DNA of 7,991 bases from Candidatus Latescibacterota bacterium (GTDB taxonomy: Bacteria; Latescibacterota; UBA2968; UBA8231), in assembly GCA_022827165.1 (NCBI GenBank), contig JAJDTN010000175.1, forward strand, positions 1 to 7,991, in the 5' to 3' direction. Below the pieces are notes generated by a model. That model was not told the origin of the DNA. It saw only the letters and a list, made by a program, of their open reading frames with translations, and did no database searches. How positions within the stretch are numbered: the stretch's first letter is position 1; every line of letters starts with the position of its first letter. Below, piece after piece: positions 1-7,679 of the stretch. A program made the translations under genes and the position numbers.

Positions 1-977
1 TCGGGCCGCGGGTTCCACGGGAGGGCCGGGTCGTAGGCGGCGAAGTAGCCGCCGCCGTAGCTGCCCATGTAGACCTTGTCGCCGCAGGCGATGACGTCGT
101 AGACCTCGCCGCCCGACCAGCCGACCTTGCCCAGGTCCTCCAGGTGCCGCGATTCCGGGTCGAAGCGGAAGATGTGCATGGAGATGATGGTGGCCCCGTA
201 GATGCGGCCGTCGGGCCCGCGGTGGAGGCCGCAGATGTCGGTGGCCACCGTGGGGCGGTAGCCGGCGCGGCGCTCCTCGCCGTCGACGGTGTAGGTGACT
301 CCGTCCTGGCGGAAGCTGGAGGCGGCGATGGTGCGGCTCACGGCGGCGGGGGAGGGCGCCGGCTCGGGGTCCTCGCCGTCGGCCAGCGTGCGCGTGGAGT
401 CTGTGGCCGGGTCGTAGGCGACGCGGCTGGAGGGGTCGCGCTGGATGCCGCAGACGACCTCGCCGGCGGCGGAGACGTGCTTCGGGCTGCACCAGACCTG
501 CTGGCCCGGCACGTGGGGCGGCGGCGCCTGCACGCCGTGGTCGTGCCAGGCGTCGGCCTCCGGGTCGTAGCTGACCAGCCGGCCCTGGGGATGGGTGCCG
601 AGCCAGACGCGGCCGTCGGGACCGACCACGGCGTTGTAGAACCGCTGCTCGCTCATGAGGGGAAAGCCGTGGGAGCGCAGCCCGCGCTCCGGGGTCCACG
701 ACTGCAGCACGTGGCCGAACTCGTAGATCCCGTGGAGGGTGTGCACCCACAGGGTGCCGTTGCGGGGATCGACGTTGCACTGGAACTCGCGGCCGCAGAT
801 CCAGTGGCGCTCGACGATCTCTCCCGTGTCGGCGTCGATGCCGAAGAGGACGGAGCCCTCCTGGCCGAACTCGCCTCCCCAGAGGATGTCGATGCCGCGC
901 TTGTCGTCGCGCGACACCCAGCCGCCGCCCATCCAGCCCCCCACCACCGCACGGCCCACGTCGTAGAAAACACCCAT
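1..977 (-). CDS. Beta-propeller protein, SMP-30/NHL-like (C-terminus cut by window edge)
   Basis: Reading leftward from the ATG at 977, the frame stays open for 325 codons to the window edge, so the C-terminus is missing. The protein has recurring blade-like segments: GPDGRVWLG followed by GRLVSYDPEADAW, then GPDGRIYGA followed by IFRFDPESRHLEDLG, then GDKVYMGSYGGGYFAAYDP. This alternation of 'GPDGRhahG' strands and 'hahYDP' turns is characteristic of propellers of the SMP-30/gluconolactonase, NHL and Vgb-lyase types. No signal peptide is visible (it begins MGVFYDVGRAVVGGW), so it is probably cytoplasmic. The start is supported by a GAGGAAG Shine-Dalgarno just upstream. It is the third gene of a minus-strand operon, 34 bases after the amidohydrolase, which suggests a role as lactonase, lyase or ligand-binding partner in the same pathway. 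That role is inference. The fold assignment is fairly sure; the activity is unknown, and no metal-site residues can be assigned by eye. Confidence 0.8.
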   Translation of the reverse strand, partial: MGVFYDVGRAVVGGWMGGGWVSRDDKRGIDILWGGEFGQEGSVLFGIDADTGEIVERHWICGREFQCNVDPRNGTLWVHTLHGIYEFGHVLQSWTPERGLRSHGFPLMSEQRFYNAVVGPDGRVWLGTHPQGRLVSYDPEADAWHDHGVQAPPPHVPGQQVWCSPKHVSAAGEVVCGIQRDPSSRVAYDPATDSTRTLADGEDPEPAPSPAAVSRTIAASSFRQDGVTYTVDGEERRAGYRPTVATDICGLHRGPDGRIYGATIISMHIFRFDPESRHLEDLGKVGWSGGEVYDVIACGDKVYMGSYGGGYFAAYDPALPWNPRP

Positions 978-1011
978 CTTCGTCTTCCTCGGCTCTTGTG
1001 TGTTTCTCGCC

Positions 1012-1986
1012 CTAAGGAGCAAGCCAGCCGCCGCTGTCGCGGAAGGCCGGGAAGCGCAGGACCTGGGCCGCCGTTGCCCCCATCAGCTGCCGGCGCTCCT
1101 CCGGCGTCAGGTCGGGGAAGACCTCGCCGGGCAGCCGCACGACCTCGCCGTACCCGGGATCGACGTCGATCCACGGGAAGTCGGTAGCCCACATCATGCG
1201 GCCGGCGCCGAAGACCATGCGCAGGCTGTCGCCCCAGCCGGCCAGGTCGGGGTAGGGGTAGCCCTGCTTCGTGAAGGCGTAGTGGCCGGAGAAGTGGACG
1301 TACACGTTGGGGTAGGGGTAGCGCCCCCGCGTGTTGCCGGGGATGCGCCCCACCTTCAGGCCCAGGGTCGAGTAGCGGGTCTCCGGCGGCATGGGCACGT
1401 CGGCCTGGGGACGGCCCTTCTCGTCCCACCAGAACCGCGGCCCGGGGCAGACCATGAGGTGGTTGAAGACGACCCGCACCTGGGGGAAGGCCTCGAAGAG
1501 GTGGGGGACCACGTGGGCGTCCACCGCTCTCGGGTAGAGCCAGATGACGTAGTCGCGTCTCGCCGCGTGCTCCCAGATGGGGTACACCGGCAGGCGGCGC
1601 ACGTCCACGGGCTCGAAGGGGTCGGCGGGGCCCCCCAGGCGGCTGAGGCGGAAGCCGATGACGCGGCCGTCGCCGGCCTCGGCGAGGCGGTCCATGTGGG
1701 CGCCGGGGTCCTCGCAGTCGGGCGGGACGAGGCCGATCCCGAGAAAGCGGTCGGGGTGCTCGCGCAGGCAGTGGAGCAGGTAGGCGTGGACTTCGAGGCG
1801 GGTGCCCCCGATCTGCACGAGCACGGCGCCGTCGACGCCGTGGCTCTCCATGCGCTCCAGGAGCCGCTCCACCGGCGCCTCGCGCTCGGCCGGCAGGTGG
1901 TCGTTCACCTCCCGCGGGAACTCGGCGGACTGGCGCGCGAAGACGTGCAGGTGGGCGTCGATGACGGGGGAGCGCCGGTCTTTCAC
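1012..1986 (-). CDS. Amidohydrolase_2 family metal-dependent hydrolase (TIM barrel)
   Basis: A 324-residue protein of the amidohydrolase_2 family (relatives include ACMSD-type decarboxylases and 2-pyrone-4,6-dicarboxylate lactonase-like enzymes). Visible motifs: VIDAHLHVF with the metal-binding HxH at residues 12 and 14, a conserved histidine in VVFNHLM (176), the C-terminal metal/catalytic aspartate in WATDFPW (269), and a terminal helix EERRQLMGATAAQVLRF typical of the family. Length is normal. The start chosen is GTG at 1986: it sits 7 bases after GGAGA (1998-1994) and overlaps the stop of the upstream dioxygenase as GTGA. The reading frame stays open further upstream only because of the high G+C; that part lies antisense to the dioxygenase frame and is not family-like. 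It would act on a carboxylated or lactone-type intermediate in the cytoplasm; substrate unknown. The tight coupling to the PhyH gene argues for consecutive steps, which is inference. Confidence 0.9.
   Translation of the reverse strand: MKDRRSPVIDAHLHVFARQSAEFPREVNDHLPAEREAPVERLLERMESHGVDGAVLVQIGGTRLEVHAYLLHCLREHPDRFLGIGLVPPDCEDPGAHMDRLAEAGDGRVIGFRLSRLGGPADPFEPVDVRRLPVYPIWEHAARRDYVIWLYPRAVDAHVVPHLFEAFPQVRVVFNHLMVCPGPRFWWDEKGRPQADVPMPPETRYSTLGLKVGRIPGNTRGRYPYPNVYVHFSGHYAFTKQGYPYPDLAGWGDSLRMVFGAGRMMWATDFPWIDVDPGYGEVVRLPGEVFPDLTPEERRQLMGATAAQVLRFPAFRDSGGWLAP
1983..1986 (-). promoter_or_regulatory. GTGA start/stop overlap (translational coupling)
   Basis: The GTG start of the amidohydrolase (1986-1984) overlaps the TGA stop of the dioxygenase (1985-1983) by two bases within a GTGA tetranucleotide. 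The arrangement shows that the two are one transcript and are probably translated in a coupled manner. Confidence 0.75.
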
Positions 1987-2723
1987 GGGGCGGTCTCCGC
2001 TTGTGGCCGCGGTTCCCGGCGGAAGAGCCGGCGGCGGTCGGCGGTGGTGAGGCGGTCGGCGAAGCGGGCGAAGGCGTCGGGGTTGAAGGTCGCCTCGCTG
2101 TAGACCTCGTAGATGAGGATGATGGAGCGCCGTCCGCGCCCCGAGCGGTTGGCCAGGGAGGTGTGCAGGCCGTGGCTGTTGAAGAGGACCGCCGTCCCGG
2201 CCTCGCCCTCGAAGACGCGGTGGCCCGGCATCTGCCCCGGATCGGCCACCAGCGGCCAGGGGCCGCTCTCCGGATGGTGGCTGCCGGGCACGTAGGCGAA
2301 GGCGCCGTCGCGGCGCGAGACCGGGTCGAGGTAGAGCTGCACCTTCAAGTGAAGGGGGGTGGACCGCGGGACGTCGTAGTGCCAGCCCACGTAGCTGAGG
2401 GGCGCCGGCGGCAGGGTGCGGAACTGGGCCCCCAGGAAGGTCGCCTGGCCGCCGGTGTAAGCCATGAGGTGGCCGTACCAGGAGGGGTGATCGACAAGGT
2501 CGAGGAATAGGGGGTCCCGCGGCAGGGCGTCGGGGATGTCGAAGAACGCCGCCGGCCGGGTGCCCTGCTCGACGCCCTGGAGCCAGCCCGGCTTGGCCTC
2601 GGCCGCCTCCCGGGAGAAGGTCTCCTGAAGGCGGGACAGCTCTTCGCCGGAGAGAGCCCCGGGCAGGGGAACGACGCCGTCGGCGCGCCATCGGGAGGTC
2701 TGCTCGGGGGTCGGTCGGTTCAC
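1983..2723 (-). CDS. Phytanoyl-CoA dioxygenase (PhyH) family Fe(II)/2-oxoglutarate oxygenase, copy 1
   Basis: A 246-residue protein with the double-stranded beta-helix signature of PhyH oxygenases. The iron triad is H115 and D117 in WHYD plus H187 in LHTSLANRSG. R198, eleven residues after the distal histidine, fits the 2-oxoglutarate carboxylate-binding arginine (the same +11 spacing as H264/R275 in human PHYH). YLDPVSRRDGAFAYVPGSHH (131-150) is the usual 'L D...G...V.PGSHH' core, and the N-terminus (GVVPLPGALSGEEL) also fits the family. It should hydroxylate a small molecule or a CoA ester in the cytoplasm using O2 and 2-oxoglutarate; the substrate cannot be inferred. The start is GTG at 2723, 7 bases after AAGGAG (2736-2731). 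It is the first gene of the leftward operon with the amidohydrolase and the propeller. It resembles the second PhyH in this window only in the core motifs, so the two are not recent duplicates. Confidence 0.93.
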   Translation of the reverse strand: MNRPTPEQTSRWRADGVVPLPGALSGEELSRLQETFSREAAEAKPGWLQGVEQGTRPAAFFDIPDALPRDPLFLDLVDHPSWYGHLMAYTGGQATFLGAQFRTLPPAPLSYVGWHYDVPRSTPLHLKVQLYLDPVSRRDGAFAYVPGSHHPESGPWPLVADPGQMPGHRVFEGEAGTAVLFNSHGLHTSLANRSGRGRRSIILIYEVYSEATFNPDAFARFADRLTTADRRRLFRREPRPQAETAP

Positions 2724-2797
2724 GGCTCGGCTCCTTCGAGGCGCCGCAAGTTAGTGATGGTCGCCGCGCCTGCGCCACCGGGGCGCCGACGTTCACC

Positions 2798-2825
2798 TTG
2801 ACCCTGCCGGGGGGCCGGCTATCTT
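2798..2825 (+). promoter_or_regulatory. Putative sigma70-type promoter for cupin-mmsA
   Basis: TTGACC at 2798-2803 matches the -35 consensus at 5 of 6 positions and TATCTT at 2820-2825 matches the -10 consensus at 4 of 6, with a 16-base spacer. Transcription would begin around 2832, giving a leader of about 30 bases before the TTG start at 2861. This also argues against beginning the cupin at the in-frame TTG at 2798, which would lie inside the -35 box. Confidence 0.45.
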
Positions 2826-2848
2826 GCCCGCGCCGCTCACCCTCAAAC

Positions 2849-2854
2849 AGGAGG
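2849..2854 (+). promoter_or_regulatory. Shine-Dalgarno that decides the cupin start
   Basis: A perfect AGGAGG lies 6 bases before TTG at 2861. No ATG or GTG at a workable distance is in frame, so this site is the main reason to choose a TTG start. Confidence 0.7.
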
Positions 2855-2860
2855 ACTCCC

Positions 2861-3226
2861 TTGGTCATCCGCAGCTGGCGCGACGCCAAGCCCCACGTGG
2901 GACACGAGAACAAGATCATCTGGTCCATCTTCCGCTCGAAGGGCATCGAGGACCTGGAGGAGAACGAGGCCTGCCTCCTCGGGCTCTCCGGGCTCACCGT
3001 GCACCGGCTGCAGCCCGGCTGCGACGGGGACTACCACGATCACGAGAACAAGGAGCAGGTCTACTACTTCACCGAGGGCCGGGCGAAGATGAAGATCGAC
3101 GGCGAGATCTTCGAGGTGGGCGCCGGCGACGCCGTGCACCTGCCGCCGAAGTGCATGCACCAGATCGTCAACGACACCGACGACTGGGTGGAGCACCTGA
3201 TCATCAGCGCCACGGTGGGCGGGTAG
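2861..3226 (+). CDS. Small single-domain cupin protein
   Basis: A 121-residue one-domain cupin starting at TTG. Cupin motif 1 is YHDHENKEQVYYFTEG (58-73), with metal ligands H59, H61 and probably E65. The position that is Glu in the strict HxHx(4)Ex(6)G pattern is Gln66, with Glu immediately before it, a variant I recall as common among 'EQVYY' cupins. Motif 2 is GDAVHLPPKCMHQIVN (89-104), matching Gx(5)PxxxxHx(3)N, with H100 the fourth ligand. No DNA-binding or membrane segment is present, so this is a soluble metal-binding protein: an isomerase, an epimerase, a dioxygenase or a ligand sensor. It is the first gene of the rightward operon, 52 bases ahead of the semialdehyde dehydrogenase, and may prepare or sense a substrate in that pathway (inference). 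The fold is certain; the activity is unknown. Confidence 0.88.
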   Translation: MVIRSWRDAKPHVGHENKIIWSIFRSKGIEDLEENEACLLGLSGLTVHRLQPGCDGDYHDHENKEQVYYFTEGRAKMKIDGEIFEVGAGDAVHLPPKCMHQIVNDTDDWVEHLIISATVGG

Positions 3227-3251
3227 CCGATGGTAGTACTCGCCGCCCCGG

Positions 3252-3270
3252 CTCCCGCGAGGATCGGGAG
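3252..3270 (+). promoter_or_regulatory. Small hairpin overlapping the mmsA Shine-Dalgarno
   Basis: CTCCCG (3252-3257) and CGGGAG (3265-3270) form a perfect 6-bp G+C-rich stem around a 7-base loop. The right arm contains the first GGGAG of the ribosome-binding tract, so folding would hide part of it, while AGGAG(G) at 3269-3274 stays partly free. In such G+C-rich DNA a 6-bp inverted repeat can arise by chance. Confidence 0.3.
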
Positions 3271-3278
3271 GAGGAGTG

Positions 3279-4757
<1,479 letters not shown>

Positions 4758-4808
4758 GGGGGGTTGCGGAATGGCGGCACGGTCGAGAGTATTGCAGATA
4801 GGAGGACA

Positions 4809-5675
4809 ATGAACGACTTGTCGACTTGGCGTGTTGCTGCCGCACAAGGCAATCCTGCTGCACAATACAACATGGGTATTGCATACAGCAATGGCGATGG
4901 CGTGCCGAAGAGCACTGCCATTGCCTTTCGGTACTTCTACTATTCCGCGAAGGGAGGCGATAACGAAGCGGCGGAAGTCCTCCGCATGCTGGGTGATGAA
5001 CCGGCATGGGCCGAACGCACACAACTCATGGATGCCTCGAGTCAGGGATTCCTCCGGGGTGCCTTACGACGAAGGGCTGAACGTGGCGATGCGGACGCCC
5101 AATTCAGGGTTGGCCTCGGAGACATGAAGGCAGGAAACTACGAGGCAGGATTCTACTGGATCCTCCAAGCTGCCGAACAAGGCCGTGCGGACGCCCAAGC
5201 TGTTCTCGGGTCGGCGTACGAGTTCGGTCGCGGAATTGACCAAGATGGCGAGGCGGCCGTAGCCTGGTACCTCAAGGCTGGCCAACAAGGCCATCCCGAC
5301 GCACAATACAACTTGGGTACTGCTTACGAACATGGGCGTGGCGGATTTGCCCAGGACTACAAGGCTGCCGCTTCTTGGTATCGGAAAGCGGCACTACAAG
5401 GCGACGCCGACGCACAAGCCGCTTTGGGTGGGATGTATGCAAAGGGTCAAGGAATCGACCAAGACTACGAGGCGGCTGTCGTCTGGTGGGCAAAGGCGGC
5501 TGAGAACGGGCGCGTCGACTCTCAATACAACCTGGGTGTTGCATGCGAACGCGGCACCGGTGTTGCCCAAGACTACGAGACCGCCCTTACCTGGTATCGT
5601 ATGGCAGCGGCACAAGGCAACCCTGACGCGCTGGCGCGTCTTCTCCAATTGGGGGAAACCGACAGTGAGGACTGA
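4809..5675 (+). CDS. Sel1-like (TPR-type) repeat protein
   Basis: A 288-residue alpha/alpha-repeat protein. About six Sel1-like repeats of roughly 36 residues are visible, starting near residues 16, 94, 127, 163, 200 and 236, with the pattern 'DAQYNLGxAYExGxGvaqDYexAaxWYrkAAxQG'. Residues 51-93 are degenerate, repeat 2 is shortened, and repeat 4 has one extra residue (GRGGFAQDY). There is no signal peptide, membrane segment or enzymatic domain, so it is most likely a cytoplasmic protein-protein scaffold; some Sel1 proteins act in stress signalling or host interaction, but nothing here decides this. The start is ATG at 4809 with AGGAGG at 4800-4805 (a short 3-base spacer); an in-frame TTG at 4764 lacks a better site. 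G+C is about 54% in 4801-4980 versus about 76% in a comparable stretch of mmsA, and 19 of 21 Gln codons are CAA. It looks recently acquired and unrelated to the neighbouring catabolic genes. Confidence 0.92.
   Translation: MNDLSTWRVAAAQGNPAAQYNMGIAYSNGDGVPKSTAIAFRYFYYSAKGGDNEAAEVLRMLGDEPAWAERTQLMDASSQGFLRGALRRRAERGDADAQFRVGLGDMKAGNYEAGFYWILQAAEQGRADAQAVLGSAYEFGRGIDQDGEAAVAWYLKAGQQGHPDAQYNLGTAYEHGRGGFAQDYKAAASWYRKAALQGDADAQAALGGMYAKGQGIDQDYEAAVVWWAKAAENGRVDSQYNLGVACERGTGVAQDYETALTWYRMAAAQGNPDALARLLQLGETDSED
4863..5546 (+). repeat. Nucleotide-level repeats within the Sel1 gene
   Basis: A 24-base unit starting CAATACAAC and followed by TGGGT recurs at 4863, 5304 and 5523, with only about two to four differences between any two copies. 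It encodes QYNMGIAY, QYNLGTAY and QYNLGVAC. Other shared words, such as CAAGACTACGAG (two copies, near 5459 and 5569), also recur. Conservation at DNA level suggests fairly recent internal duplication or gene conversion of repeat units. Confidence 0.65.
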
Positions 5676-5720
5676 CCTAGTCCATCAGGGGGCCGTGGTG
5701 CTGGTGAGCGTCGAGGAAGA

Positions 5721-6551
5721 TCAGTCCTCTCCCGCCGCCGCCATGCGCGGCTCCGCCAGGGAGCGCCAGTTGTCGTAGTAGCGGCGGGTGCGCTCAGGCA
5801 GGCCCGGACGCACGTTGTCGGCCAGCAGCCACCGCTGGTCGCCCTTCTCGCTCTCTTCGTACGCCGACCGGTGGTCGACGAGGGCGCCCATGAGGGTCGA
5901 GCGCTCCTTCATGCCCTCGGGCTTGCATCCCCGGTGAATGGTGTTGCCGTTCCAGAAGATCGTCTGGCCCTCCTTCAGGTCGATCCGCAGGCCGCCGGGC
6001 AGCTCGCCCTGGCCGCCCTCCATCAGGCACTCCTTCTCCTCGTCCGTGCGGAAGCGCCGGTGGCTGCCCGGCACGATCCACAGGCAGGGATCGTCGAGGA
6101 GGGCCATGTGCCACTTCACGAGGTGCTTCCGATGCCGGGAGAGGAGCGCCATCTCCTCCTCGTAGCCGGCGTTCCGGTCCTGGCCGCCCACGTCCCGGTG
6201 CCAGTGGCCCTTGTAGTCCCCGGCAATGGCGCACAGGTGCACCCATCCCAGGCGCAGCTCGTGGCCCAGGAAGGGTCGGACGCAGGCGGCCACCTCTTCC
6301 GAGCCCAGGTACTCGGCGAAGACCGGCTCGGCGAACTCCGGGGCCATGAGGCCGGTCACGAAGGCCGGCTCGGCGCCGGGCCCGCCGGTGCGGACCCCGT
6401 CCTCGTCGTCCACCACCTCTCCCGAGCGGATGCGGTCCACCACCCGGCGCGCCGCCGCCGCCAGTTCCTCCACCATCGGCGGCTCCACCGCGTCGTCGGC
6501 GATGAAGTACCCCTCTTCGTGGTATTGCTCTATCTGTCTCTGGCCGGGCAT
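5721..6551 (-). CDS. Phytanoyl-CoA dioxygenase (PhyH) family Fe(II)/2-oxoglutarate oxygenase, copy 2
   Basis: A 276-residue PhyH-family oxygenase. The N-terminus (QIEQYHEEGYFIADDAVEPP) is the typical 'y.edGyvv..dvl' entry. The iron ligands are H118 and D120 in GHWHRD and H206 in NTIHRGC, with R217 at +11 as the presumed 2-oxoglutarate anchor. WIVPGSHRRF (158-167) is the usual substrate-side loop, and FWNGNTIHRG (199-208) fits the distal half of the helix. Length is normal. The start at ATG 6551 lies 15 bases after the stop of the Gfo/Idh gene, with AGGA and CAGGGA in the gap as candidate ribosome-binding sites. It is therefore the second gene of a two-gene leftward operon, and the pair probably acts on the same substrate family (inference). 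It faces the Sel1 gene with 45 bases between the stops and no strong terminator visible. Substrate unknown; CoA-ester and free small-molecule substrates are both possible. Confidence 0.93.
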   Translation of the reverse strand: MPGQRQIEQYHEEGYFIADDAVEPPMVEELAAAARRVVDRIRSGEVVDDEDGVRTGGPGAEPAFVTGLMAPEFAEPVFAEYLGSEEVAACVRPFLGHELRLGWVHLCAIAGDYKGHWHRDVGGQDRNAGYEEEMALLSRHRKHLVKWHMALLDDPCLWIVPGSHRRFRTDEEKECLMEGGQGELPGGLRIDLKEGQTIFWNGNTIHRGCKPEGMKERSTLMGALVDHRSAYEESEKGDQRWLLADNVRPGLPERTRRYYDNWRSLAEPRMAAAGED

Positions 6552-6566
6552 TCCCTGCTTTCCTGG

Positions 6567-7679
6567 TCAGTCCCGTTTGTAGGCCGCCATCTGCTCCATG
6601 TACTCCTCCCGTCCCTGGGCCGCTTTCTTGCTGTACATGCGGCCGGCGTGGGGAAGGATCTTCATGCTTCGGTCCTCGAGGGGCAGAGCGACCGGCGCGT
6701 GCCCCTGCCGGTGGGACTCGCGCAGGGCGATGCCGATCTCCAGGCCCTTGCGCATGTTGTCGCCGCTGGTCCTCGGCTCGCGGCCGGTCTCCAGGGCCTC
6801 GACGATGGCCGCCACGCTCGAGGCCAGGCGGTAGCTGACCTCGCGCCAGCCCTGCTCGTCGTACCCGAGGTCCCAGGTGCCGGCTCTCTCGAAGAGCCCC
6901 TCCCGCTCGCGCAGCACCCTGTCGTCTCCGTCGTCCTCGGCATCCTGGAACGAGAACTTCAGCCAGTCGCTGAGGAACACGCCCCTCTCGGTGAGCACCT
7001 CGATCCCCCGCCGGCCCACGGGGTCCATGTGGATGTGGGCGAGGATGCCGTTGGCGAAGCGGATGACGCCGCCCATGCCCTGGTCCTCCTCGTCCCAGGG
7101 GTCGCCGCGGACCCAGCCCGTGACCCACTCCACGTCGGCGTCGCCGGCCATGAGGCGGGTCACGCCCAGGCTCTGGCAGCCGCCGCCCAGGATCTCGTTG
7201 TGGGGGTGGTAGACATTGATGGCGCGCACCTCGCCGACCTCCCCCGAGTCGACCATCTCGCGGAACTGCCAGAACTGGGGAAGGTTGCGCCAGGCGTCGC
7301 CGCAGGCGAAAGGGATCCCCTTCGCGCGGCAGGTCTCGACCATGCGGTCGGCGTCGGCCAGGCTGGAGGCGATCGGCTTCTCCGAGAAGATCGCGCCCAC
7401 GCCGGCCTCGGCGCAGTCGATCACGGCCCGGGGGTTGACGCTGACGGGCAGCACCGGCCCGGCGATGTCGAGACGCTCCTTCGCCAGCATCTCGCGGTAG
7501 TCGCTGTAGACCGCGACGCCGAAGCGACTACGGAAGAGCTCCAGGTTCTCCGGGTCCGTGTCGGCGGCGGCCACCAGCTCGGTCTTCGGGTTGACCACGT
7601 AGGCCCGGGCGTGGTTGCTGCCCATGCGGCCGACGCCGATCAGGCCGACCCGGTACGGCGGTGTCCTCGATGCGCTCAT
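6567..7679 (-). CDS. Gfo/Idh/MocA family NAD(P)-dependent oxidoreductase
   Basis: A 370-residue protein, usual length for the family. The N-terminal Rossmann fold begins VGLIGVGRMGSNHARAY with GxGxxG at 15-20. The AEAGVGAIFSEKPIA segment (91-104) contains the signature EKP at 100-102, with the conserved lysine. The C-terminal alpha/beta domain follows. In most relatives a GGG...DxxxH stretch supplies catalytic Asp and His. Here the matching segment reads GGGCQSLGVTRLMAGDADV (165-183), with Ser/Leu and Thr where Asp and His are expected, so the chemistry may differ from inositol dehydrogenase. Family members oxidise or reduce sugars, polyols and related cyclic alcohols, or cleave glycosides by a redox mechanism. 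The ATG at 7679 has GAGGAG with a 5-base spacer. It leads the operon with PhyH copy 2. No signal peptide is visible, so it is cytoplasmic. Family certain, substrate unknown. Confidence 0.93.
   Translation of the reverse strand: MSASRTPPYRVGLIGVGRMGSNHARAYVVNPKTELVAAADTDPENLELFRSRFGVAVYSDYREMLAKERLDIAGPVLPVSVNPRAVIDCAEAGVGAIFSEKPIASSLADADRMVETCRAKGIPFACGDAWRNLPQFWQFREMVDSGEVGEVRAINVYHPHNEILGGGCQSLGVTRLMAGDADVEWVTGWVRGDPWDEEDQGMGGVIRFANGILAHIHMDPVGRRGIEVLTERGVFLSDWLKFSFQDAEDDGDDRVLREREGLFERAGTWDLGYDEQGWREVSYRLASSVAAIVEALETGREPRTSGDNMRKGLEIGIALRESHRQGHAPVALPLEDRSMKILPHAGRMYSKKAAQGREEYMEQMAAYKRD

Larger units (their letters stand above)
2724..2860. promoter_or_regulatory. Divergent intergenic control region
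   Basis: This 137-base spacer separates the leftward dioxygenase operon from the rightward cupin operon, so both may respond to a shared regulator. A plus-strand promoter is recognisable (see 2798-2825). On the minus strand I see only the AAGGAG ribosome-binding site at 2736-2731 and no convincing -10/-35 pair. No clear operator palindrome stands out. Confidence 0.5.

Noticed and set aside
144..1187. A 347-codon open frame on the plus strand opposite the propeller gene
   Set aside because: It is composed of Ala/Gly/Val/Arg-rich sequence without recognisable domains; the minus-strand frame gives a coherent propeller.
1987..2997. Upstream in-frame extension of the amidohydrolase
   Set aside because: The frame is open only by base composition. 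It overlaps the PhyH gene and part of the oppositely oriented cupin, and the GTG at 1986 has a Shine-Dalgarno and the GTGA overlap.
4764..4808. In-frame TTG at 4764 as the Sel1 start
   Set aside because: The added 15 residues are not repeat-like, and the ATG at 4809 has AGGAGG just upstream, although with a short spacer.
4863..5546. Regular repeats in 4863-5546 considered as a CRISPR array
   Set aside because: The repeats encode in-frame Sel1 units with coding periodicity; they are not separated by unique spacers of constant length.
5669..5683. Hairpin GGACT-GACCT-AGTCC at the Sel1 stop as a terminator
   Set aside because: The stem is only 5 bp, overlaps the stop codon and is not followed by a T-run; too weak to call a terminator between the convergent genes.
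5794..7128. A 444-codon minus-strand frame across PhyH copy 2 and the oxidoreductase
   Set aside because: It runs in a different frame through two well-identified genes and translates to Gly/Arg/Pro-rich sequence; a shadow.
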